Below are positions 26,751 through 33,546 of a DNA stretch of 64,000 nucleotides, piece after piece. The translations under genes and the position numbers were made by a program. Every line of letters starts with the position of its first letter. The first letter of the stretch is position 1. Origin of the DNA: an uncultured Paracoccaceae bacterium (GTDB lineage Bacteria; Pseudomonadota; Alphaproteobacteria; Rhodobacterales; Rhodobacteraceae); NCBI GenBank assembly GCA_947489445.1, contig CANLDN010000001.1, positions 434,001 to 498,000 of the forward strand, given 5' to 3'. Under the pieces are notes generated by a model, which was not told where the DNA came from, ran no database searches, and saw nothing but the letters and a program-made list of their open reading frames with translations.

Positions 26751-28676
26751 TTGAACATTCCATCCAAGTTACTTACTCTCATAGCACTTTTCGCAGCCCC
26801 TCTTGGAGGTCATGCAGAAGAGCAAACTGCGGAACTTAGAGTATCCTGCGGTGGAATTTTCGGCCTTTGTGGATATGTGAATTCCGACGATGAGGTTGTG
26901 ATTTCTCAGGACTTTGAGAGCTTGCGCCGTTTCTCTGATCAGCTTGCTCCGGCAAGAACGGAAGGACTTTGGGGGTATTTGAATCCCGATGGAACGTTCG
27001 CGATTGAACCTATCTTTGATCAAGTCGGCGACTTCCATAGCGGAAGAGCGGAAGTCGTCTTCGACGGCTATTCTGGGGTAATTGACGTTCGGGGTGAGTT
27101 TGTTGTGCCTGCGGAGTTTTGGCGGGCGGTCCCGTTTGGGCAAGATGCTGCATTGGTTATGCTACCAGAGGGCGCGAGAAGACCTCAGCGTCGGCTGGAC
27201 CAAAGCCTTCTCTTCGAAAAGTTCCACCTCTTTAACAACGATATTGGCATCGTTACGGAGTCTCCAGTGAGGTTTGAGTGGTTCGTACGACCGGGCGACA
27301 TCGGGCCAACAGACCGGATTTGGGCCAGTTTGGACGGAAATACATTTGGCTTAATGGATAACGCAGGCAATTGGTTGACCGAGCCGTCGTATGTGCATGT
27401 GCAGACGCTTCACGAAGATCGGGCAATCGTTGCGAGAGATGGTGCTTCTCGTGAAAGACTTTGGGGTGCGGTAGATAGCGAAGGAATGATTGCAATTGCG
27501 CTTGAACACCCGTGGTTGAGTTATTTTTCCAATGGTTACGGGTTGGTCGGTGGACCAGGGCCATATGATCAACGCCAAACTGGTCTGATTGACCCAAATG
27601 GTACCGTGTTAGGCGATAGATTGTTTGAGAAAGCCGACAGACCCACCGACATTTTTCCCGCAAGAGTGATGGAAAATGGCGTTTGGTACAACTTCGCGGA
27701 TGATGGCACCCTTTTCCGTGAAGAGCCCGATGGAACCGTCATTGGTTCCTGTCCACAAGGTTTGACGATTGTTCGTGAAGGTGCGGGATATGCGCTCACC
27801 AATCAGGCTGGTGAACGCCACGTTCAAGAGCGTTTGGACTACATCAGTTTTGGCATCTCCAGGAATGGTGGGATCAATGGTGGCTCCATTTCCAGACGAG
27901 AGATCGACTGTAGCGGGCCCATAGTGGTTGGCCTTGGTCCATCGGGCGAAAGGGAATGGTCGTTTGTCCGCACCGATGGAAAGCCGCTTATACCGGAACG
28001 TTGGTTCACCAATACACATCGGTTCAATGCTGGTTATGCCATTGTGCAAACAGGCTCAGATGTCGATGGCTCTGAAAGGTGGGGAGTACTGAACGAACTG
28101 GGCGAATTCACACTACCCCTAGGACAGACACAGATCAGTCGTAGATCAGAAATGTTGCTTCCAAATGGCCAGCCTTATTTTCTTTTTGGTGCTGGATCAG
28201 ACCAGTATCCAGCTGATGCTTATGGCCAGTCAGTAACACTGCCCGATGCAATTGACGACGATCGGCGTGAACAAGCCATCCTATGTTCCGCTGGCTCGCG
28301 CATTATTGGCAGCAATAACGGTTTCGGGATTGAAGGCCCTGATGGTGCAACGCTTGTCCCATCGATCCACCGTGCGATCAGTTGCTACCAAAATGGAGTT
28401 GCATGGGCGCCTAGTGACGACTCAGAACAATGGTGTCCGATTGGACCTGATGGTGCATTTCGCAGTGAACCAGCTTGCATCGAAAGTTATTATCCATACA
28501 GGGTCACGCACCACTATCCTGAACGGTTTTCGGATGACCCTTTCGAAAGCAACATACTCTGGGTCAGAGCATGGTTGGATTGGGGGATGAACCTACGTGA
28601 CGAACCGCCAATATGGGTTGGAGATGGTGTGATGAGCCAAGGCTCCTACTCGGTTTCACCATTTCGTAGTCCGTGA
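26751..28676 (+). CDS. Secreted WG-repeat protein, element cargo
   Basis: 641 residues. Signal peptide with likely cleavage after GGHA (~residue 22). The mature protein has several copies of a ~40-50-residue unit with the WG-repeat form 'GLWGYLNPDGTFAIEPIFDQ', 'YSGVIDVRGEFVVPAEF', 'FGLMDNAGNWLTEPSY', 'LWGAVDSEGMIAI', 'RWGVLNELGEFTLPL'. Six or more Cys residues occur in the mature chain, suiting an exported location. Start is a TTG with GGAGTCAAGAAG before it; no ATG nearby would keep the signal peptide. WG repeats are generally protein- or glycan-contacting surfaces of unknown role. Lies wholly inside the cassette. Confidence 0.8.
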   Translation: MNIPSKLLTLIALFAAPLGGHAEEQTAELRVSCGGIFGLCGYVNSDDEVVISQDFESLRRFSDQLAPARTEGLWGYLNPDGTFAIEPIFDQVGDFHSGRAEVVFDGYSGVIDVRGEFVVPAEFWRAVPFGQDAALVMLPEGARRPQRRLDQSLLFEKFHLFNNDIGIVTESPVRFEWFVRPGDIGPTDRIWASLDGNTFGLMDNAGNWLTEPSYVHVQTLHEDRAIVARDGASRERLWGAVDSEGMIAIALEHPWLSYFSNGYGLVGGPGPYDQRQTGLIDPNGTVLGDRLFEKADRPTDIFPARVMENGVWYNFADDGTLFREEPDGTVIGSCPQGLTIVREGAGYALTNQAGERHVQERLDYISFGISRNGGINGGSISRREIDCSGPIVVGLGPSGEREWSFVRTDGKPLIPERWFTNTHRFNAGYAIVQTGSDVDGSERWGVLNELGEFTLPLGQTQISRRSEMLLPNGQPYFLFGAGSDQYPADAYGQSVTLPDAIDDDRREQAILCSAGSRIIGSNNGFGIEGPDGATLVPSIHRAISCYQNGVAWAPSDDSEQWCPIGPDGAFRSEPACIESYYPYRVTHHYPERFSDDPFESNILWVRAWLDWGMNLRDEPPIWVGDGVMSQGSYSVSPFRSP

Positions 28677-28952
28677 CCTAAGAGCGGTCATTCACACAAC
28701 GTGCAGCATCCGGTACATTGGGCTCTCCTGACACCTTAGCCGCGTTGGTCACAAGGGGCCGTTTCAGGAAACATAGCCGTTTGCTGCTCTGTGCTCAAAC
28801 TGGCAAGGTGCGGACGAAGTGGACATTAACGCATCATGTTCATAGGGCAGCTTGGGGCCAAAGCGCAGAGAGTGAGTGGTCTAATCGGCTATCTTGTCAT
28901 GCAAAGTATGGATCATTAGACTTTGGCCAGCAGGTTGTGACTAGGAACGAAT
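28677..28952. other. Spacer between cargo genes
   Basis: No gene. Contains the second copy of the shared 23-base sequence (28796..28818) and presumably a separate promoter for the downstream gene. Confidence 0.5.
28796..28818 (+). repeat. Shared upstream sequence, copy 2 (cargo gene 2)
   Basis: CAAACTGGCAAGGTGCGGAC and three more bases. It ends 134 bases before the ATG of the second cargo gene, nearly the same distance as copy 1 from its gene. Confidence 0.6.
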
Positions 28953-29558
28953 ATGCCAGAATACGATGCAAAGTCGTTCTTTCTATTCAACCAAGCTACT
29001 GGCGAAGAACGTGCTTTTTCTGTTTCTTGGGTTTTTGAAAAGAATGTCTTCGTCAAAGTCACTCCGCTTTCGAAAGAGTTAGTGGCACAGGTAGTAGCGT
29101 TTCTTAACCCTAGAAATCAGCCAGAGCTGCATCAACCAGGCAGTGAATCTCATGCATTTGTTTTGATTTACGGACGTAACGGCCGAGCCGTCGGACTGCA
29201 GTATGTTTCAGAGTATTCAATTATTCCCGAAAAGAAGATCGATGCAGTACGGCAAGTATCTGTTTCAAATGGTAATTTTGAGAACTGCCTTCGTTTCGAT
29301 TTTGAGGCAACCTCCTCTTTCAATAATGATAGAGTGTACTTCTCGCATGACTTGTCTAGCTCCAAAATATACGGACAAGCCAACATATCTGGTGGGACAC
29401 CATATCGTTGTCGAGTGCTGGCGCTGCTCTTACCTGCGTACCATGAGTACGGGAACTCCGGTATCCCAACAAAGGATGACTTCAAGCTATTGGGGCTAAC
29501 GTATGCGCTTGACGAGCCAGGTAAGTTGTTGCTGCGATCGGTTCATCTCGAGAAATAA
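28953..29558 (+). CDS. Hypothetical protein, element cargo
   Basis: Not recognised. 201 residues, no signal peptide or membrane helix, so probably cytoplasmic. Visible segments include 'HAFVLIYGRNGRAVGLQYVS', 'FFLFNQATGEERAFSVSW' and 'GTPYRCRVLALLLPAYHEYG'; overall mixed alpha/beta with basic and aromatic residues. AGGAACGAAT precedes the ATG. GC is lower than in chromosomal core genes. It is the second and last gene of the cassette; nothing in it resembles a transposase or recombinase. Confidence 0.65.
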   Translation: MPEYDAKSFFLFNQATGEERAFSVSWVFEKNVFVKVTPLSKELVAQVVAFLNPRNQPELHQPGSESHAFVLIYGRNGRAVGLQYVSEYSIIPEKKIDAVRQVSVSNGNFENCLRFDFEATSSFNNDRVYFSHDLSSSKIYGQANISGGTPYRCRVLALLLPAYHEYGNSGIPTKDDFKLLGLTYALDEPGKLLLRSVHLEK

Positions 29559-29771
29559 TCCCTACAATGTTTCGCGGAACGCTACTGTGCAAATTTCCGG
29601 TTAAAACGGAGCATTTACCCATTTGGGCTGGAAATCGCTATCAAACACCTTGCTTTGGGCGAAGAATACGGAACCGGAAAAGAGCCAAAGCTGACCTTTT
29701 CCATCCCGCAGCATCATTAGAACTGGGCTCTTCTCCCTCTTTCGCCGCGCCGTGCACAAAAGGCTGGTTCC
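29559..29771. other. Non-coding right part of the element
   Basis: No gene seen between the second cargo gene and the right terminal repeat. ORFs that run through here on either strand change character at the element boundary and are chance frames. Confidence 0.5.
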
Positions 29772-29809
29772 GCGAACGTACTATCCCGCCCCCTATCGGA
29801 GCAGACCCA
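29772..29809 (-). repeat. Right terminal inverted repeat (38 bases)
   Basis: On the minus strand begins TGGGTCTGCTCCGATAGGGG and ends GGGATAGTACGTTCGC. Positions 16-35 are identical to the left repeat. Confidence 0.85.
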
Positions 29810-29814
29810 AAGAA
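29810..29814. repeat. Target-site duplication AAGAA, right copy
   Basis: Identical to 26387..26391; directly outside the right terminal repeat. Confidence 0.85.
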
Positions 29815-29952
29815 GGGCACGATGTCGTTCAGGCCAACGGCCTCTTCCTCGGCATTGGTGAAACCCGTGACCTGTTTGCCCGACACCAGCGGTGTGCCAT
29901 CAAATCCAACCGTGTTTTTGAAGACGATAGGCGCGTGGCAGATGGCGGTGAC
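29810..29952 (-). pseudogene. PfpI/DJ-1-family gene, middle part
   Basis: The minus-strand frame reads 'VTAICHAPIVFKNTVGFDGT', 'PLVSGKQVTGFTNAEEEAVG' and 'LNDIVPF', the nucleophile (CHAP) and following region of type 1 glutamine amidotransferase-like PfpI proteins. The homology begins abruptly at 29952; the N-terminal ~half of the enzyme is missing upstream. At 29810 the frame runs into the mobile element. The continuation lies at 26391 and downward. Confidence 0.85.
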
Positions 29953-30149
29953 GCAGCGTGATCGAATGGCGCGCCTGCTGTGGCATCGATGCAGTGCTTG
30001 CATGAAACGCGCAAATTGGGCAGAAGAATGCCATGCTTATTTCATTACCATCTCTGAGCGCCGGACAAACGGCCCAATTGCGCAACTGGTGTAGCTGATC
30101 CCGGCATTGCGACGCTAACCATGTTTGCAATTCTGACCGGAGACCTGAA
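29953..30149. other. Intergenic stretch after truncated pfpI
   Basis: No gene; holds the lost-end junction of the pfpI pseudogene and the promoter region of the oxygenase gene at 30150. Confidence 0.45.
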
Positions 30150-30725
30150 ATGACCATCCCAACTATATTGAGCACCCTCGTTTTCGAGGTGGCTGATTTT
30201 GTGACGCCTGCCTTTTGCCAGCGCATGATTACGTTGGCCGAAAGTACCGGCTTTCAAACCGCCACGATCACAACAGAACATGGAACGGCGCAAGTGCCCG
30301 ACATCCGTAACAATGATCGCGTGATTATGGATGACGAAGGCCTTGCGGCAGAGCTGTGGGATAAGGCCGCCCCATTGTTTGATGCCCCCTTCAAAGGGCA
30401 CAAGGCCATTGGTCTGAACGAACGTTTGCGTCTTTATCGTTATGACCCCGGTCAGTTTTTTGATTGGCATCAAGACGGCAGCTTTCAACGCAGCCCGGAC
30501 ATCACAAGTCAGTTCACTATGATGATTTATCTTAACTCCGATATGACCGGCGGCGGCACATCATTTGCCGATGTGTTTTCGCCGCATGTCTTTGCCGATT
30601 TTTCGATCCAGCCACAGACGGGTAAAGCGTTGCTGTTTCACCATCCGCTGTCGCATCGCGGTGATGCTGTCGAAAGCGGGCGCAAATATGTGTTACGAAC
30701 AGATGTGATGTTTGCGCCTCTCTAA
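30150..30725 (+). CDS. 2-oxoglutarate/Fe(II) oxygenase, prolyl-4-hydroxylase-like
   Basis: 191 residues, double-stranded beta-helix oxygenase. Iron ligands: His107 and Asp109 in 'FFDWHQDG' and a distal His in 'LLFHHPLSHRGD' (~164-171), with Arg183 in 'YVLRTDVMF' for 2-oxoglutarate. 'LRLYRYDPGQFF' before the first His is typical of the P4Hc group. The hydroxylation substrate is unknown, presumably a protein side chain. GGAGACCTGAA precedes the ATG. The first of three closely packed same-strand genes with meaB and a PhyH oxygenase. Confidence 0.88.
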   Translation: MTIPTILSTLVFEVADFVTPAFCQRMITLAESTGFQTATITTEHGTAQVPDIRNNDRVIMDDEGLAAELWDKAAPLFDAPFKGHKAIGLNERLRLYRYDPGQFFDWHQDGSFQRSPDITSQFTMMIYLNSDMTGGGTSFADVFSPHVFADFSIQPQTGKALLFHHPLSHRGDAVESGRKYVLRTDVMFAPL

Positions 30726-30751
30726 GGCTGGACCTTTGCCCACTGCCCGAT

Positions 30752-31756
30752 ATGAATAGCCCCATGAAAACACATGATGTTGCAGCTTTGGCCAAAGGTG
30801 TGCGTGATGGCGGCCGCCGCGCATTGGCGCGTGCGATTACGCTGGTTGAAAGTGGTCGGGCGGATCATCGGGCCGATGCGCTGGCCTTGCTGGATACGCT
30901 CGGGACCGACCGTCAGGCCTTGCGCATTGGTCTGTCGGGCACGCCAGGTGTGGGTAAATCGACGTTTATCGAAAGTTTCGGCCTGATGCTGACGGGCATG
31001 GGCAAACGTGTGGCAGTGCTGGCGGTTGATCCGTCCTCGGCCCGGTCGGGTGGGTCGATTTTAGGTGACAAGACCCGGATGGATCATCTGGCACGGGACC
31101 CCAATGCGTTTATCCGCCCGTCGCCCAGCCAGACCCAGCTTGGCGGTGTGGCCCGCCGGTCGCGCGAGGCTGTCGCCTTATGTGAGGCGGCTGGATTTGA
31201 TGTGGTGTTGATCGAAACCGTGGGTGTCGGCCAATCCGAAACGGTTGTGGCCCAGATGGCTGATCTGTTTGTATTGTTGCTGGCCCCGGCGGGGGGTGAT
31301 GAACTACAAGGCGTCAAGCGCGGCATCATGGAAATGGCCGATCTTATTCTGGTGAACAAGGCCGATGGTGATCTCAAGTCGCAGGCGATGCGGACATGTG
31401 CCGATTATGCGGGCGCGTTACGGCTATTGCGCAAACGCCCACAAGACCCGGAAGGGTTTCCCAAGGCGATGACCGTGTCGGCGCTGGAAACCGATGGGAT
31501 CACCGCCGCATGGGACGAAATGCAGGCGCTGATAAGTTGGCGCCGCAAAGCAGGCATGTGGGACGCCACCCGCGCAGCGCAGGCGCGCTATTGGTTCACC
31601 GAAGAGGTGCAGCAAGGCTTGCTGCAAATGCTCCGTGATGATCCACAGACCGAAGCCCGGATGAAAACGGCACAAGCAGACGTAGCGGCAGGTGTTATGT
31701 CGCCAGCGGCGGCGGCGGCACAGGTTTTGGGGCCGCTGCGCAAGGGGCAAGTCTAA
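30752..31756 (+). CDS. meaB: MeaB/ArgK-family G3E GTPase (methylmalonyl-CoA mutase chaperone)
   Basis: 334 residues. Walker A 'GLSGTPGVGKSTFIESFGLM' (~residues 60-79), then 'AVDPSSARSGGSILGDKTRM', 'IETVGVGQSE' (switch) and 'LVNKADGDL' (base recognition). Family members guard adenosylcobalamin-dependent methylmalonyl-CoA mutase against inactivation. The mutase subunits are not in the window. Starts 26 bases after the oxygenase gene and its stop directly touches the GTG start of the PhyH gene. Confidence 0.94.
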   Translation: MNSPMKTHDVAALAKGVRDGGRRALARAITLVESGRADHRADALALLDTLGTDRQALRIGLSGTPGVGKSTFIESFGLMLTGMGKRVAVLAVDPSSARSGGSILGDKTRMDHLARDPNAFIRPSPSQTQLGGVARRSREAVALCEAAGFDVVLIETVGVGQSETVVAQMADLFVLLLAPAGGDELQGVKRGIMEMADLILVNKADGDLKSQAMRTCADYAGALRLLRKRPQDPEGFPKAMTVSALETDGITAAWDEMQALISWRRKAGMWDATRAAQARYWFTEEVQQGLLQMLRDDPQTEARMKTAQADVAAGVMSPAAAAAQVLGPLRKGQV

Positions 31757-32389
31757 GTGCATTCCGAAAGCGTCACCTGGTTACGTGGGGCCTTGGATGA
31801 GGATGATCTGCGCGCGATGGATGCGTCGGATGCAGGTACCAAGCCCGGACAACGACTATCATTAAACACCGCGCTGCGGGCAGCGTTGGAACCTGTTGAC
31901 CGGCTGATCAACGCAATTGCATGCGATATGCGCCCAGTGCGCGCCGTTGTCTTTAACAAGACTGCAGCGACCAATTGGGCCCTGCCCTGGCATCAGGACC
32001 GGGTGATCGCGGTGCAACGCTGCCATGATGTGCCCGGATTTGCGCAATGGTCACGCAAGGATGGCACCTGGCATTGCGAGCCGCCGGTGGATGTTTTGGC
32101 AAGCATGTTGTTCGTGCGGGTGCATCTGGATGATACCGATGCGGCCAGCGGTGCGATGCAGATCGCGGCGGGCAGCCATGAGGCGGGTCTGGTGCCCGCA
32201 GATCAGGCGGCAGAGGTCGCAGGCCGCTATGAAAATCAGGTGTGTGAGGCTATGCGTGGGGATGTATTAATTCTGCCGATGCTGACGTTACACCGGTCAC
32301 TTGCGGCAACGGCCCCGGCTGACCGCCGGGTGTTTCGGGTGGATTACGCCGCGTCGGTGTTGCCCGCACCGTTGGCTTGGGCAAATTGA
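31757..32389 (+). CDS. Phytanoyl-CoA dioxygenase (PhyH) family oxygenase
   Basis: 210 residues. PhyH-type iron site: '[14 protein letters not shown]' (His79, Asp81) and a distal His in '[14 protein letters not shown]', followed by 'RRVFRVDYA' giving the 2-oxoglutarate Arg. Starts with GTG immediately after the meaB TAA, so translation is probably coupled to meaB. Substrate unknown; characterised bacterial PhyH proteins hydroxylate ectoine, lipids or secondary metabolites. The frame looks intact. Confidence 0.85.
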   Translation: MHSESVTWLRGALDEDDLRAMDASDAGTKPGQRLSLNTALRAALEPVDRLINAIACDMRPVRAVVFNKTAATNWALPWHQDRVIAVQRCHDVPGFAQWSRKDGTWHCEPPVDVLASMLFVRVHLDDTDAASGAMQIAAGSHEAGLVPADQAAEVAGRYENQVCEAMRGDVLILPMLTLHRSLAATAPADRRVFRVDYAASVLPAPLAWAN

Positions 32390-32544
32390 TCGACCGTACT
32401 GCGCCAATCCGGGTTGACGGGGGCACGGAATCCTCCTATCTCGCGCTGATCTTATTCATGGCCTTGCACCTGCAGGGTCTCACCCGTTTGACAGGATGTC
32501 CCCCCAACAGGGCCGGCGACGTTCACAGGACAAGGAAAACGCTC

Positions 32545-32829
32545 ATGTCGCGCCGTTGCGAATTGACCGGAAAAGGCCCGATGTCGGGCAATAACGTCAG
32601 CCACGCCAAAAACCGCACCCGTCGTCGGTTCTTGCCAAACTTGCAGGATGTGACGCTGAAGTCTGACACGCTTGGCCGTACGTTCAAGTTCAAGATTTCA
32701 AATGCAGCCCTGCGCACCGTCGATCACCGTGGTGGTCTGGACGCATTTATGGCGAAGGCAAAAGATGTTGAACTGTCGGCGAATGCGCTGAAAGTGAAGA
32801 AGGAAATTGCGAAGGCAACCGCTGCCTAA
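32545..32829 (+). CDS. rpmB: 50S ribosomal protein L28
   Basis: 94 residues beginning [20 protein letters not shown] with the classic '[12 protein letters not shown]' stretch. AAGGAAAACGCTC precedes the ATG at 32545; the open frame further upstream is not coding. Structural protein of the large ribosomal subunit. A terminator follows. Confidence 0.97.
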   Translation: MSRRCELTGKGPMSGNNVSHAKNRTRRRFLPNLQDVTLKSDTLGRTFKFKISNAALRTVDHRGGLDAFMAKAKDVELSANALKVKKEIAKATAA

Positions 32830-32852
32830 GCACTCCTAAAGCGAGATTTATA

Positions 32853-32884
32853 AAGCCCGGGTGCAACCGCAGCCGGGTTTTTTG
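32853..32884 (+). terminator. Rho-independent terminator of rpmB
   Basis: CCCGG...CCGGG stem (AAGCCCGG and CCGGGTT arms around GTGCAACCGCAG) followed by TTTTTTG, 24 bases after the rpmB stop. Confidence 0.85.
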
Positions 32885-33044
32885 TTTCTTTGCGGCTGAC
32901 GATACGTCACGCACCACGGCGAATACGCCACATTTTTGTCATATTTTGCATGATTGGGCTTTAAATCCATCCGTTTTGTTCATATCTGGTTAATCATTGA
33001 GAGAAACATCTGTCGCGTCGCGCGACCATCTTTGGGGATGCCCG

Positions 33045-33440
33045 ATGACCCGTTTGATAAAAGTCGTTGTCGCTGCTGCGGCAATTGCGATTGGAACCGT
33101 CAATCCTGCTGTCGTTTTGGCAGATGACGGTGTGAACAGCCAAGTGCAGGAAGTGCTTGACCATATTGCCGCGCATGGTGTTTCGGTCATTCATACCAGC
33201 GATGGTGGTGCCATGGTGGTGATTGAGACGAATTATACGACCCGAGGCGTCCCCGAACTGCGCGTCGGTCTTGGCCGGGATGGCGTTTTCATGCCGGGGA
33301 CGGATTTGGGCACATTGCGCAAGATTACCGGGTTGCAGACGTTTAAAGCACCTGCATCGGTAAATATTGATGATTACGATACGCTTTATATTTGGGACCC
33401 GCGTGCCTCTGCACCGATCAGTGTGGCCCCGCTCGGGTAA
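33045..33440 (+). CDS. Secreted protein with DM13-like domain
   Basis: 131 residues with a signal peptide (basic 'MTRLIK', Ala/Val-rich core, cleavage probably after VVLA). The C-terminal part 'LGTLRKITGLQTFKAPASVN' followed by 'DDYDTLYIWDPRASAPISVA' matches the shape of the DM13 domain, a putative redox or electron-transfer module of exported proteins, but the usual Cys is absent. GGGGATGCCCG precedes the ATG at 33045, chosen over 32997 because it begins the signal. Confidence 0.65.
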   Translation: MTRLIKVVVAAAAIAIGTVNPAVVLADDGVNSQVQEVLDHIAAHGVSVIHTSDGGAMVVIETNYTTRGVPELRVGLGRDGVFMPGTDLGTLRKITGLQTFKAPASVNIDDYDTLYIWDPRASAPISVAPLG

Positions 33441-33452
33441 TCCTGCAAGGCG

Positions 33453-33530
33453 GGTGGGTTGAAACCCACCTTACGGTGCCCAAACAGAATGGCAGCGCCG
33501 CAACGTAAGGTGGTGTCTTGACCCACCTTA
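33453..33530. repeat. Two copies of AAGGTGGGTT-type palindrome
   Basis: GGTGGGTT-GA-AACCCACC at 33453..33470 and TAAGGTGG-N9-CCACCTTA at 33506..33530, in the gap before hrpB. The same motif as a perfect 28-base palindrome occurs at 49677..49704. It is REP-like and dispersed. Confidence 0.7.
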
Positions 33531-33546
33531 TGGCAAAGCATCCGCC

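Larger units (their letters stand above)
26392..29809. mobile_element. Tn3-family-like mobile insertion cassette without transposase (3418 bp)
   Basis: Boundaries are defined by 38-base terminal inverted repeats (26392..26429 and 29772..29809; 30 of 38 positions identical by eye, with a 20-base identical core) and a 5-base target duplication. A 38-base repeat whose inner end is ACGTTAAG, plus a 5-base duplication, is what the Tn3 family produces. The interior codes for a secreted WG-repeat protein and an unknown 201-residue protein; no transposase or resolvase frame was seen. It would therefore need a transposase supplied from elsewhere, as in mobile insertion cassettes or TIME-type elements. 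It interrupts the pfpI gene. Confidence 0.85.

Noticed and set aside
26392..29809. Search for a resolvase or transposase inside the element
   Set aside because: No frame shows a serine-recombinase or DDE motif; the large frames are the two cargo genes or their shadows.
29641..30003. 120-codon minus-strand ORF as an intact gene
   Set aside because: It crosses the border of the mobile element; only its central part is PfpI-like, and both ends are chance extensions.
29567..30094. 175-codon plus-strand ORF
   Set aside because: Antisense to the pfpI relic and spanning the element boundary; composition unlike real genes here.
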